Assembly (NCBI RefSeq): GCF_014192915.1
Contig: NZ_JACHYN010000001.1
Coordinates: forward strand, 496,001-560,000
Length of the DNA stretch: 64,000 bases
DNA from: Azospirillum sp. OGB3
GTDB lineage: Bacteria; Pseudomonadota; Alphaproteobacteria; Azospirillales; Azospirillaceae
Direction: 5' to 3'
Shown: in pieces, positions 49,205-59,604 of the stretch
Layout of the letters: each line of letters starts with the position of its first letter
Numbering within the stretch: position 1 is the first letter of the stretch
Made by a program: the position numbers and the translations under genes
The notes under the pieces: model-generated
What the model was told of the DNA's origin: nothing
The model's input: the letters and a program-made list of their open reading frames with translations, nothing else
Database searches by the model: none

Positions 49205-50967
49205 AGGGGCGTCGCCTCCGGGTGCTTCAGCCGCGACCAGCGGGCCATGCGGTCGGCCGGGCTGTGGAACAGCGGCACCATGTAATGCCCCCACAGCAGC
49301 ACCCGGTCGAGCGCGCGGACGCGGGCCACGAGGTCGGCGCGGGTCCGCGCCTCGGCGATGGAGGCGGCGATGGCGTCCACCACCGGATCGCGGATGCCGG
49401 GGTAGTTGCGGCTGCCCGGCTGGTCGGCCGCCTCGGAGCCGTAATAGTAGAGCTGCTCGTTGCCCGGCGAGAGGCTGGAGACCCACCAGCGCAGGGTCAT
49501 ATCGAAATCGAAATGATCGAGGCGCGCCTGGTACTGCGCGTTGTCCACCGTGCGCACCGTGGCGGCGATGCCCAGCCGCTCCAGCGAGCGGGCGTATTCC
49601 AGCGCCACCCGCTCGTCCGCCGGGTTGCCCAGCAGGATTTCGAAGGCGAAGGGACGCCCCGCCCCGTCGGTCAGCCGGCCGCCGCTCACCCGCCAGCCGG
49701 CCTCGGCCAGCAGGCGCAGCGCCTCCCGCAGGTTGTCCCGCGCCCCCGCCGGGCCGCTGCCGTCGGTGCGCGGCAGGGTGAAGGGCTCCGTGAACAGCGC
49801 CGGCGGCAGGCGGTCGCGGAAGGGCTCCAGCACCGCCCGCTCCTCCGGCCCCGGCAGGCCCTCCGCCGCCAGTTCGGAGTTCGGGTAGTAGCTCGCGGTG
49901 CGGGCCAGCGCGCCGTGGAACAGCGTCTTGCCGATCCAGGCGAAGTCCGTGGCGAGGCCGAGCGCCCGCCGCACCCGGATATCCTGGAACGGCGGGCGGC
50001 GGGTGTTGAAGATCAGGCCGCGGGCGAACTCCGGACGGCGGTGCGGCAGTTCCTCCAGCACGATCCGCCCCGCGCGCAGCGCCGGGCCGTCGTAGCCGGT
50101 GGCCCATTTGGCGGGATCGGATTCGCGCCGCACGTCGCCCTGCCCGGCCAGGAAGGCCTCCAGAGCCACCGAGTCGTCACGGTAATAGGTGAAATCCAGC
50201 GTGTCGGCGTTGAACAGCCCGCGCCGCGACGGCAGGTCCCGCCCCCAGTAGTCGGCCACCCGCTCGTAGACGATGCGCCGCCCGGCCTCGGCCTGCTTAA
50301 CCCGGTAGGGGCCGCTGCCCAGCGGCGGGTCGAGCGTCGTCGCGGCGAAGTCACGCCCCGCCCACCACGCCTTGGCGTGGATCGGCATCAGCCCCATCAG
50401 CAGCGGCATCTCGCGGTCGAAACGCCCGTCCGGGCCGGGGGCGAAGGCGAAGCGGACGGTGCGCGCGTCCGGCGCCTCGGCGCTCGCCACCTTGGCGTAG
50501 TACTGGCGGCGGTTCGGCGTGCCGTGGGCGCGCTGGATCTCCAGCGAGAACAGCACGTCGGCGGCGGTCACCGGCGTCCCGTCGTGCCAGCGCGCGGCGG
50601 GGTTCAGGTGGAAGACGGCGGCGCTCCGGTCCTCCGGCACCTCCAGGCTCTCGGCCAGCAGGCCGTAGAGCGAGAAGGGCTCGTCCCACGAGCGTGTCAG
50701 CATCGTTTCGAAGACGAAACCAAGCCCCAGGGCGGGCACGCCCTTGACCACATGAGGGTTCAGCGTGTCGAAGCCGCCGGTCACCGCCTGGCGCAGCGTG
50801 CCGCCCTTGGGCGCGTCGGGGTTGACGTAGGCGAAATGCGCGAAGCCCGGCGGATAGGCGGGGTCGCCATGCATGGCGATGGCGTGGGAAGGTCCTGGCG
50901 GCGGTTCGGCCCGCGCCGCAAGGGGAAAAAAGGCGAGACAGAGCAGCGCAAAGAGGATGCAGGGCAT
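49159..50967 (-). CDS. Extracellular solute-binding protein family 5 (peptide/YejA-like)
   Basis: A 602-residue periplasmic binding protein. The Sec signal (FALLCLAFFPLAARA) is cleaved near residue 20. The SBP5 core shows AMHGDPAYPPGFAHFAYVNPDAPKGG, the family strand DGTPVTAADVLFSLE, and PLGSGPYRV. This resembles YejA-type oligopeptide binding proteins. No permease or ATPase gene is in the window next to it, so it may serve a transporter encoded elsewhere. Confidence 0.88.
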   Translation of the reverse strand: MPCILFALLCLAFFPLAARAEPPPGPSHAIAMHGDPAYPPGFAHFAYVNPDAPKGGTLRQAVTGGFDTLNPHVVKGVPALGLGFVFETMLTRSWDEPFSLYGLLAESLEVPEDRSAAVFHLNPAARWHDGTPVTAADVLFSLEIQRAHGTPNRRQYYAKVASAEAPDARTVRFAFAPGPDGRFDREMPLLMGLMPIHAKAWWAGRDFAATTLDPPLGSGPYRVKQAEAGRRIVYERVADYWGRDLPSRRGLFNADTLDFTYYRDDSVALEAFLAGQGDVRRESDPAKWATGYDGPALRAGRIVLEELPHRRPEFARGLIFNTRRPPFQDIRVRRALGLATDFAWIGKTLFHGALARTASYYPNSELAAEGLPGPEERAVLEPFRDRLPPALFTEPFTLPRTDGSGPAGARDNLREALRLLAEAGWRVSGGRLTDGAGRPFAFEILLGNPADERVALEYARSLERLGIAATVRTVDNAQYQARLDHFDFDMTLRWWVSSLSPGNEQLYYYGSEAADQPGSRNYPGIRDPVVDAIAASIAEARTRADLVARVRALDRVLLWGHYMVPLFHSPADRMARWSRLKHPEATPLYGPLVESWWIGEGG

Positions 50968-51115
50968 GGCGAAGGCTCGTCCCTTTGCCGCACCTGCGCA
51001 AGTGGCTTTGACTTATGGCCGCTTCTGCCTAAACTCCGCGCGCGCGGCGCCGGGAGCTTTGGCCCGCGTCCACAACCAAGCGCAACCCGCTTTTGCAGTC
51101 GAAGGATGGTTTTCC

Positions 51116-51673
51116 ATGGATCTCAGCAAGGTTCCGGTCGGCAAGAACGCCCCGTGGGACGTGAACGTGGTCATCGAGATCCCGTTGCGCGGCGAGCCGG
51201 TGAAGTACGAGATCGACAAGGAGTCGGGCGCGATGTTCGTCGACCGCTTCCTGCACACCGCCATGTACTACCCCTGCAACTACGGCTTCATCCCGCACAC
51301 CCTGTCGGGTGACGGCGACCCGGTGGACGTCTGCGTGGTCGGCCGCCATTCGGTCATCCCGGGCGCCGTGCTGCGCTCGCGCCCGATCGGCGTGCTGTTC
51401 ATGGAGGACGAGGGCGGCGAGGACGAGAAGCTGCTGGCCGTTCCGGTCGACAAGCTGCACCCGTTCTACAGCAACGTGAAGTCCTACAAGGACCTGCCGG
51501 AGATCACCACCGAGCAGATCGCCCACTTCTTCCAGCACTACAAGGATCTGGAAAAGGGCAAGTGGGTGAAGATCCTGCGCTGGGGCGACGAGCAGGAAGC
51601 CGCCAGGAAGATCCAGGAAGGCATGGAGCGCGCCGCTGCCGCCACCAAGGGCCAGCCCGGCCCGGTGGTCTGA
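51116..51673 (+). CDS. ppa: Inorganic pyrophosphatase
   Basis: A 185-residue soluble family I pyrophosphatase. The start MDLSKVPVGKNAPWDVNVVI is typical. Metal-binding DGDPVDVCVVG matches the DxDPxDV signature, and the conserved EIPLRGEPVKYEIDK and PHTLSGDG segments are present. It pulls biosynthetic reactions forward by hydrolysing pyrophosphate. The ATG at 51116 gives the standard alphaproteobacterial length. Confidence 0.97.
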   Translation: MDLSKVPVGKNAPWDVNVVIEIPLRGEPVKYEIDKESGAMFVDRFLHTAMYYPCNYGFIPHTLSGDGDPVDVCVVGRHSVIPGAVLRSRPIGVLFMEDEGGEDEKLLAVPVDKLHPFYSNVKSYKDLPEITTEQIAHFFQHYKDLEKGKWVKILRWGDEQEAARKIQEGMERAAAATKGQPGPVV

Positions 51674-51766
51674 CGCGCCTCTCGACTGGACGGGTTGCAA
51701 GGGCCGGCTCCGCAGCGCGGGGCCGGTCCTGCAACGCGGACCGTCCCCATTTTCCCCCTCACCCGG

Positions 51767-52906
<1,140 letters not shown>

Positions 52907-53006
52907 TCATTACTCCAGATTGCAAGTCGATGGCCCTAGTCCGATCTTTACCGGAATGGCGCCTGTTCGAGCCTTGCTGTGTGAGACGAACCCCCGGAAC
53001 CCGGCC

Positions 53007-55700
53007 ATGACCGTTCGCAACCTCGACCGCCTGTTCAAGCCCGCCTCCATCGCCTTGATCGGGGCGACCCGAAAGCCGAACACCATCGGCGCCGTGGTGG
53101 CCCGCAACCTGTTCAACGCCGGGTTCGACGGCCCGATCATGCCGGTGACCGGCGAGCGCGCGGTCGAGGGGGTTCTGACCTACAAGACGGTGGACGATCT
53201 GCCGGTCACGCCGGATCTGGCGGTGATCTGCACTCCCGCCGCCACCGTGCCCGCCACGATCGAGGCGCTGGGCAAACGCGGGACCAAGGCGGCCATCGTC
53301 ATCTCCAGCGGCTTTTCCAAGGAGCAGACCCAGACCCTGCGCGAGGCGGCGAAGCCCCACCTGATGCGCGTGCTGGGCCCCAACAGCCTGGGCATCATGG
53401 TGCCGGGCCGCGGGCTGAACGCCAGCTTCGGCCACGTCACCCCGAAGAAGGGCGACGTGGCGCTGGTGGCGCAGTCGTCCATGGTGGTGACCTCGATCGC
53501 CGACTGGGCGACGGCGCGTGGGATCGGCTTCTCGCACCTGATCTCGATGGGCGACAAGGCGGACGTCGATTTCGGCGACCTGCTGGACTATCTGGCCGGC
53601 GACGCCACCGTGCGGGCCATCCTGCTTTACATCGAGAGCATCACCGACGCCCGGAAGTTCATGTCGGCGGCGCGCTCCGCCGCCCGTCAGAAGCCGGTAA
53701 TCGTCATCAAGTCCGGCCGCACCGACGAGGCGCTGGAGGCCTCCACCTCCCACACCGGAGCGCTGGCGGTGTCCGACGCCGTCTATGACGCCGCCTTCCG
53801 CCGCGCCGGCATCCTGCGCGTCAGCGGCCTGGACGAGCTGTTCGACGCGGTGGGCACGCTCGGCACCGGGTCGCCGATCACCGGCGACCGGCTGGCCATC
53901 CTGACCAACGGCGGCGGCATGGGGGTTATGGCGACCGACAGCCTGATCCTGTCCGGCGGGCGGCTGGCCCAGTTCGCGCCGGAAACCATGGACGCGCTGG
54001 AGAAGGCGCTGGGCGCCGGCAGCGCCCGCAACCCGCTGCGCATCGGTGGCGACGCCCCGCCCAAGCGCTACGCCGACGCGCTGAACGCGCTGATGGCCGA
54101 CCCCAACAACGACGCCGTGCTGGTGCTGAACTGCCCGACCGCGGTGACCGATGGGCTGGCCGCCGCGCAGGCGGTGGTCGACACCATGATCGCCAACAAG
54201 ACGCGCAAGCACCCGGTGCTGACCAGCTGGCTGGGCGACAACACGGCGGCTGAGGCGCGCAAGCTGTTCGCCGCCAACCGCGTCCCCACCTACGACACGC
54301 CCAGCCACGCGGTGCGCGCCTTCCTGCATCTGGTGGAATACCGCCGGAACCAGGAGCTGCTGATGGAGACTCCGCCGTCGGTGCCGGAGGATTTCCAGCC
54401 TGACGGCATCACGGTGCGCAAGATCATCTCCCGCGCCATCGCCGAGAAGCGCGACTGGCTGAGCGAGTATGAGGCCAAGCGCGTGCTCGCCGCCTACGGC
54501 GTCCCGGTGGTCGACACCCGCCGCGCCGACACGCCGGACGAGGCCGCCCACTGCGCCGAGATGATCGGCGGGCCGCTGGCGCTGAAGATCCTGTCGCCGG
54601 ACATTACCCACAAGTCGGACGTCGGCGGCGTCGCCCTGCACCTGACCGAGCCGGCGGAAGTCAAGGCCGAGGCCGAGGCGATGCTGGCCCGCGTGCGCGA
54701 GGCGGTGCCCGACGCCCGCATCGAGGGCTTCACCGTCCAGGAGATGGCGGTGCGCGCCGACGCCTACGAGTTGATCGTCGGCATGACCGAGAACGAGCTG
54801 TTCGGCCCCGTCCTGCTGTTCGGCGAGGGCGGCATCGGGGTGGAGGTGGTGGAGGACTACGCGCTCGCATTGCCGCCGCTGAACATGCGGCTGGCGACGG
54901 AGCTGATCGGCCGCACCCGCATCTGGCGGCAGCTGCAGGGCTACCGCTCGCGCGCCGCGGTCGATCTGGAGGCGGTGGCGTTGACGCTGAACAAGATCTC
55001 GCAGCTCATCGTCGATTTCCCGGAGATCGCCGAGCTGGACGTCAACCCACTGCTTGCCGACGCGGAGGGCGTGCTGGCGCTCGACGCCCGCATCAAGGTC
55101 GGCGTCCCGGCCCTGCCCGGCGCCAAGCGGCTGGCCATCCGCCCCTACCCCAAGGGGTTGGAGGACCGCATCGCCATCAAGGACGGCCGCCAGTTCCTCG
55201 TCCGCCCCATCCTGCCGGAGGACGAGCCGCTGGTGCACCACATGGTGGCCAACCAGACGCAGGAGGATCTTCGGCTGCGCTTCTTCGCGCCGCTGAAGCG
55301 GCTGTCGCATCAGGCCGCCGCCCGCCTGACCCAGATCGACTACGACCGCGAGATGGGTCTGGTCGCCGTCGGGCCGGACCCGGAGACCGGCGACACCATC
55401 ATGTACGGCGTGGTGCGCATCACCGCCGACCCCGACAACCTGCGCGCCGAATACGCCGTGATGGTGCGGTCGGACATGAAGGGCCAGGGGCTGGGCTACC
55501 AGCTGATGAACAAGATCCTGGACTACGCCCGTTCCCGCGGGATCAAGGAGGTCTACGGCGAGGTCCTGCGCGAAAACACCAGCATGCTTGGCATGTGCCG
55601 CGCGCTCGGCTTCATCCGCAAGGAGAACCTGGACGAGCCGGGTGTCGTGGAGGTGAGGATCGAACTGGGCGGCGGCCTCGCGTCCCACTCCGCAAGCTGA
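53007..55700 (+). CDS. ADP-forming acyl-CoA synthetase fused to GNAT acetyltransferase (Pat/PatZ-like)
   Basis: An 897-residue protein. The CoA-binding domain (about 1-130, FKPASIALIGATRKPNTIG) and two flavodoxin-like ligase domains (to about 460) are followed by an ATP-grasp domain (about 475-710, SEYEAKRVLAAYGVPV, PLALKILSPDITHKSDVGG, LLFGEGGIGVEVVED). The C-terminal GNAT domain (about 725-890) has the acetyl-CoA segment VRSDMKGQGLGYQLM. This is the architecture of protein lysine acetyltransferases such as PatZ, which silence acetyl-CoA synthetase; their synthetase half is usually inactive. The ATG at 53007 begins the conserved domain. Confidence 0.9.
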   Translation: MTVRNLDRLFKPASIALIGATRKPNTIGAVVARNLFNAGFDGPIMPVTGERAVEGVLTYKTVDDLPVTPDLAVICTPAATVPATIEALGKRGTKAAIVISSGFSKEQTQTLREAAKPHLMRVLGPNSLGIMVPGRGLNASFGHVTPKKGDVALVAQSSMVVTSIADWATARGIGFSHLISMGDKADVDFGDLLDYLAGDATVRAILLYIESITDARKFMSAARSAARQKPVIVIKSGRTDEALEASTSHTGALAVSDAVYDAAFRRAGILRVSGLDELFDAVGTLGTGSPITGDRLAILTNGGGMGVMATDSLILSGGRLAQFAPETMDALEKALGAGSARNPLRIGGDAPPKRYADALNALMADPNNDAVLVLNCPTAVTDGLAAAQAVVDTMIANKTRKHPVLTSWLGDNTAAEARKLFAANRVPTYDTPSHAVRAFLHLVEYRRNQELLMETPPSVPEDFQPDGITVRKIISRAIAEKRDWLSEYEAKRVLAAYGVPVVDTRRADTPDEAAHCAEMIGGPLALKILSPDITHKSDVGGVALHLTEPAEVKAEAEAMLARVREAVPDARIEGFTVQEMAVRADAYELIVGMTENELFGPVLLFGEGGIGVEVVEDYALALPPLNMRLATELIGRTRIWRQLQGYRSRAAVDLEAVALTLNKISQLIVDFPEIAELDVNPLLADAEGVLALDARIKVGVPALPGAKRLAIRPYPKGLEDRIAIKDGRQFLVRPILPEDEPLVHHMVANQTQEDLRLRFFAPLKRLSHQAAARLTQIDYDREMGLVAVGPDPETGDTIMYGVVRITADPDNLRAEYAVMVRSDMKGQGLGYQLMNKILDYARSRGIKEVYGEVLRENTSMLGMCRALGFIRKENLDEPGVVEVRIELGGGLASHSAS

Positions 55701-55948
55701 GCGAGACGGTGGGAGCGGACGGGGCGCGGTGCCGGGTTCGGAACTTGGCATCGCGCCCGAGGCGGAAGCGGCATGCCTCCGGTGCAGTCGGCGGACGGTT
55801 GGGCACGGCGCATCCAACGATCCGAATCACATTTTTGCCAGCGGCCGATGTGCCAGCGCCTGACGCGCTTGGAACGGATTGCCGTTTTCCTGAAGCCGCT
55901 GCAAACGGCCCCGTTCCATCAGCATGCCAATTAACCCAGACACCTTGA

Positions 55949-56428
55949 TCAAGGTTTGGGATGCAAATTAAAATTCCTATCGACAAGCTGATGCCGTTGG
56001 AATTTTTCAGGTCTTTCAGCTATTGAATCCAATCTTGTTCTTATGTCCTTCAAAAATAATACACATTCATTAAGTATATAAATGCTTCCATTTATATTCT
56101 TTATAATCTCTAAAACATCAATGTCACCAGATCTATTGGTAGGTATTTCATCAAATTCTGGAACTCTTAGTTTTGAATACGTGATACCAGGACCGAAATA
56201 AACGATGCAATCGTCAGCCACTTCCTTACAGTCATTACAGCTGAAATTCACATTTCTCAATGCAGCACCCTCTATCATGCGCAGCATTAGATTTTTATCT
56301 ATAACATTATCTCCTCTGCTCACTCTTTCATATCTTCTGGAAATGTCGGTGCTTGCGTGATGAGCGACCACCATGGCACGATCGACTCTCCGCCACAGGT
56401 GATTGATGGTGATGCGCGGTCCACCCAT
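55949..56428 (-). CDS. Uncharacterised small protein, second gene of the AT-rich island operon
   Basis: A 159-residue protein I do not recognise. It has helical ends and a central cysteine motif C64-x2-C67-x6-C74 (SCNDCKEVADDC) that could bind metal, then VYFGPGITYSKLRVP. Codon use is markedly AT-richer than in the neighbours. AGGAGG lies 4 bases before the ATG, and the gene begins 24 bases after the DUF4062 gene ends, so the pair is an operon. A palindrome CCTTGATCAAGG covers the stop codon. Confidence 0.7.
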   Translation of the reverse strand: MGGPRITINHLWRRVDRAMVVAHHASTDISRRYERVSRGDNVIDKNLMLRMIEGAALRNVNFSCNDCKEVADDCIVYFGPGITYSKLRVPEFDEIPTNRSGDIDVLEIIKNINGSIYILNECVLFLKDIRTRLDSIAERPEKFQRHQLVDRNFNLHPKP

Positions 56429-56452
56429 CGCAATCCTCCTACAAAGCCCCTT

Positions 56453-58045
56453 CTAAAGTTCGATTGCGGCCAGCAATTCCGAAACTTCTTTTGCCTGCGG
56501 CGGCGCAACAAAATCTTCCCTGAACCGGAGGATCTTTGGCTGATCCTGCAATGGAACGAGTTCAAGCGCCTTATCCAAAATCATCAAAGCGTGTTCATTG
56601 CGGCGCCGAGCACGCAAGCATTGAGCAAGACCCATATAGTAGGTGGCGTCCTTCGGATCCATTCGGATCAGCACAGCAAACTGTTTGGAAGCTTCCTCCA
56701 GTCGGTTGGCATCGCGCAAGAACGTTGCATAAATCTTGATATTGTTTTCCTCATCGCCGTCCAAAGTCATGGCCCGTTCAATATCGCGGAACGCCTCCTC
56801 GGCGATGCCAAACCCCTCCAAGTGGCGGCACCCTATGGCGCGGTTCCGCAAAATCAGCGCCTGCAATTTCGGTGTCAGGGAAGGCCCCCGCCGCTCCAGG
56901 ATGGACGTACAAAAGCTGTACAACCTGTCGTAGGAAGAAACTTCTATAAGAGCGTTGAATATTCTTTTGATCTGCGACTCTGAACACTTATCCCCCAGTT
57001 CAACCAATTGCTGAAACACCTCATCGCGACGTGATGGAAAAATGTCCATTTCGAGGCAACGAAGTTCGATTTCGGCACTGATGTTTTTGGGATTGCGCCG
57101 AACAGCCCTTTCATAGAGCCGATAGGCATGCTCACGATAGCCACTTTCCCGGCATATATCTCCCACCTGTTCAATCTCATCCGAAGAAATTGCGATGGCC
57201 TCCCTCGTCCCATCGCCGAGCATGTCTGTAAAAGTAAGCAGAGCCTTTTTGAAATCAGCTTCCCGTGCAAGCCTGGTGCTGTCTGGCGCACTCAGCAGAT
57301 TGGCAAAAGATCTCTCAATTGCCTCGATAAAGTCACGACCTGAAACCAGTTCATCAATCCTTCGGCTGCTGGCGAGATCCAGCTTCACAACTTCCAAATT
57401 TTCTTCAAGACCCTTTATCTCAACATCTTTTTCGATAAGCACTTCCCGCAGCTTTTTGACCTGTTCACGAAGCTGCTCGCTCATGTCCTGGAACTGATTG
57501 GAAAACGAGGCCGGAACCCAACCCAGGGAACTTGCAGCATACTGCGTGAAATGCGCGGCAGACGCGCCACAGATGTAGCGAAGCTCATCACTGTTCGACC
57601 AGAATTTGACCATCCTTCCTTGTGACAAGCGAGCACGAAATGCGTTCAGCGCCGTAGAGTTGTCCGATATCTTGGCAATTGGAATGTCGAGATACTCAGA
57701 TTTTTTCCTAGCCCAATCATCTCTGACGTCTTCTCGTATAATGAACGCTATGATTTCCTTTCCGCTCTCTAGAGCGTAATCAAATTCCATTTCCGTATAT
57801 GACTTTTTTGTTGTGCTATCAATCTCTCCATATCTGGTCGCCAAAATAACAACAAAGCAATCGGCTTGATCAATCTGCTTCTTAATGAATTGAAACTGCG
57901 CTTCATTCGTTGCAACAAATGATTCCATTCCGATTGGAAAATTTCCACCATCAATAATAGCGTCGAAGACAGCCCGACGCTCCTCTTGCAATCCCTCGTA
58001 GACGGAGCTGACAAAAAATTGGAATTTTCGCGACGACGCAGCCAT
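56453..58045 (-). CDS. DUF4062 - coiled coil - TPR protein (candidate defence or signalling effector)
   Basis: A 530-residue protein. Residues 7-105 form a DUF4062 domain (KFQFFVSSVYEGLQEERRAV, then DCFVVILATRYGE and SYTEMEFDYALESGKEIIAFI), a TIR/SLOG-like fold often at the N-terminus of sensors linked to immunity. A coiled coil follows (about 183-230, EQLREQVKKLREVL and onward). From about 285 to the end are TPR-like repeats (EHAYRLYERAVRRNPKN, and DATYYMGLAQCLRARRRNEH near the C-terminus). The ATG at 58045 gives the conserved start. Base composition is far lower in GC than the flanks, indicating transfer. The function is inferred. Confidence 0.82.
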   Translation of the reverse strand: MAASSRKFQFFVSSVYEGLQEERRAVFDAIIDGGNFPIGMESFVATNEAQFQFIKKQIDQADCFVVILATRYGEIDSTTKKSYTEMEFDYALESGKEIIAFIIREDVRDDWARKKSEYLDIPIAKISDNSTALNAFRARLSQGRMVKFWSNSDELRYICGASAAHFTQYAASSLGWVPASFSNQFQDMSEQLREQVKKLREVLIEKDVEIKGLEENLEVVKLDLASSRRIDELVSGRDFIEAIERSFANLLSAPDSTRLAREADFKKALLTFTDMLGDGTREAIAISSDEIEQVGDICRESGYREHAYRLYERAVRRNPKNISAEIELRCLEMDIFPSRRDEVFQQLVELGDKCSESQIKRIFNALIEVSSYDRLYSFCTSILERRGPSLTPKLQALILRNRAIGCRHLEGFGIAEEAFRDIERAMTLDGDEENNIKIYATFLRDANRLEEASKQFAVLIRMDPKDATYYMGLAQCLRARRRNEHALMILDKALELVPLQDQPKILRFREDFVAPPQAKEVSELLAAIEL

Positions 58046-58092
58046 AGGAAATCCCTTTCGGAGGATCACGCCGGAATTCGGTAGTTTTTAAT

Positions 58093-58137
58093 ACAATGCA
58101 GCAATTCTAGCGCGTATGTCAACGGCATCATATGCCG
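58093..58137 (-). promoter_or_regulatory. Possible promoter and operator of the DUF4062 operon
   Basis: Minus-strand TTGACA (58117-58122) with a weak -10 (CATTGT) 18 bases on, about 50 bases upstream of the start. A 6-bp stem palindrome CGGCAT-CAT-ATGCCG (58123-58137) abuts the -35 and could be an operator. Confidence 0.35.
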
Positions 58138-58297
58138 AATTTGATATATAAACACGCGATGGACACGGCGATGGGTTGCGATTATCCATGATCGCTCGCA
58201 TCTTGCGCCGCGCGGAGCCTGCTCATACCGGATATTTAATGCCAGCAGCGCTGGAAAATGGGCTTTCGCCGCCCACAGGTGACCTATGCCCTCATTT

Positions 58298-58377
58298 CAC
58301 GCCCTTTCAGGGCGTGCGCAGGGACCAGGATGCCAAGGCTATGTGATGCGAGGGCGGTGCCGGCTTCCGCCGGCACC
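58298..58377. repeat. Two hairpins at the right edge of the AT-rich island
   Basis: Perfect inverted repeats at 58298-58316 (stem 8, CACGCCCT / AGGGCGTG) and 58356-58377 (stem 9, GGTGCCGGC / GCCGGCACC) lie just after the 2-hydroxyacid dehydrogenase stop. They may terminate that gene or mark the junction of the transferred segment. The rest of 58138-58383 shows no gene. Confidence 0.6.
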
Positions 58378-58383
58378 TGTTTG

Positions 58384-59373
58384 CTAAAGCAGCGTTTCCA
58401 GGACGCGGTCGGGCGGGGCATGGCCGTCCGCGAAGGTCTTGATGTTGATGATGACCTTCTCGCCCATGTCGATGCGGCCCTCGATGGTGGCCGAGCCCAT
58501 GTGCGGCAGCAGGACCACGTTGTCGAGCCGCAGCAGCTTCGGGTTCACCGCCGGCTCATGCTCGAACACGTCCAGGCCGGCGCCGGCGATCTCGCCCTTC
58601 GACAGCATGCGGGTCAGCGCCGTCTCGTCGATGACCTCGCCGCGCGAAGTGTTGACGATGAAGCAATGCGGGCGCAGCAGCTTCAGCCGGCGCTCCGACA
58701 GCAGGTGGTAGGTTGCCGGGGTGTGCGGGCAGTTGATGGACACCACGTCCATGCGCGCCAGCATCTGGTCCAGGCTGTCCCAGTAGGTCGCCTCGAGCTC
58801 CTGCTCGACGTCCGGATAGACGCGGCGGCGGTTGTGGTAGTGGATCGACATGCCGAAGGCGCGCGCCCGGCGCGCCAGCGCCTGCCCGATGCGGCCCATG
58901 CCGAGGATGCCCAGCCGCTTGCCCTGGATGCGGTGGCCGAGCATCGTCGTCGGCCCCCAGCCCTTCCATTGGCCGGAACGCACCAGCCGCTCGCCTTCCG
59001 CCACCCGGCGGCCGACCGCCAGCAGCAGGGCCATGGTCATGTCCGCCGTATCCTCGGTCAGGACGCCCGGCGTGTTGGTGACGCTGATGCCGCGCTCCCG
59101 TGCCGCCTTCAGGTCGATGTGGTCGACGCCCGTCCCGAAGGAGGCGATGAGGCGAAGCTGCGGCCCGGCCTTTTCGATCACCTCGCGGTCGATCCGGTCG
59201 GTGACGGTGGGGACCAGCACGTCGGCCGTCTGCACCACGTCGATGAGCTGCGCGTGGGTCAGGGGTTCGTCGTCGGAGTTCAGCCGTGCGTCGAACAGCT
59301 CCATCATCCGCGTCTCGATGACGTCGGGCAGTTTCCGGGTGACGACGACGAGCGGCTTCTTCTTTTCGGTCAT
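58384..59373 (-). CDS. D-2-hydroxyacid dehydrogenase (glyoxylate/hydroxypyruvate reductase-like)
   Basis: A 329-residue cytoplasmic dehydrogenase. The nucleotide site is ILGMGRIGQALARRA; a following HYHNRRR suggests NADP preference. Catalytic R (NTSRGEVID), E (DVFEHEPA) and H (LLPHMGSATIE) are all present, and SFGTGVDHID marks the substrate loop. This best fits GyaR-type glyoxylate reductase. The substrate cannot be fixed from sequence. Confidence 0.9.
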   Translation of the reverse strand: MTEKKKPLVVVTRKLPDVIETRMMELFDARLNSDDEPLTHAQLIDVVQTADVLVPTVTDRIDREVIEKAGPQLRLIASFGTGVDHIDLKAARERGISVTNTPGVLTEDTADMTMALLLAVGRRVAEGERLVRSGQWKGWGPTTMLGHRIQGKRLGILGMGRIGQALARRARAFGMSIHYHNRRRVYPDVEQELEATYWDSLDQMLARMDVVSINCPHTPATYHLLSERRLKLLRPHCFIVNTSRGEVIDETALTRMLSKGEIAGAGLDVFEHEPAVNPKLLRLDNVVLLPHMGSATIEGRIDMGEKVIINIKTFADGHAPPDRVLETLL

Positions 59374-59604
59374 TGGACGGTGCCTCCCCCATTCCGGGCC
59401 GACGCTTGTCCTATCAAGCGGTTGGGAAGCTGTCCAGATGGCAGTGACGATTCGGCGCGGCGTCCGGCCTTATGAACCGCCCCGCCATGTGACAAGAACC
59501 GATGCCGTGCGTCCGCCCGCGCCTTGCGCTTGCCCCCGGCGGGTACCCCTAATTATAGTGCCTCCGACTCAAATCCTTCCGATCTCCACAGCACGGGGCT
59601 GCCG

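Noticed and set aside
51690..51730. Terminator after ppa
   Set aside because: An imperfect GC-rich stem with two mismatches and no T run; not convincing enough to list.
55943..55954. CCTTGATCAAGG as an FNR box
   Set aside because: The TTGAT and ATCAA halves overlap rather than being 4 bases apart, and it lies over a stop codon, not upstream of a gene.
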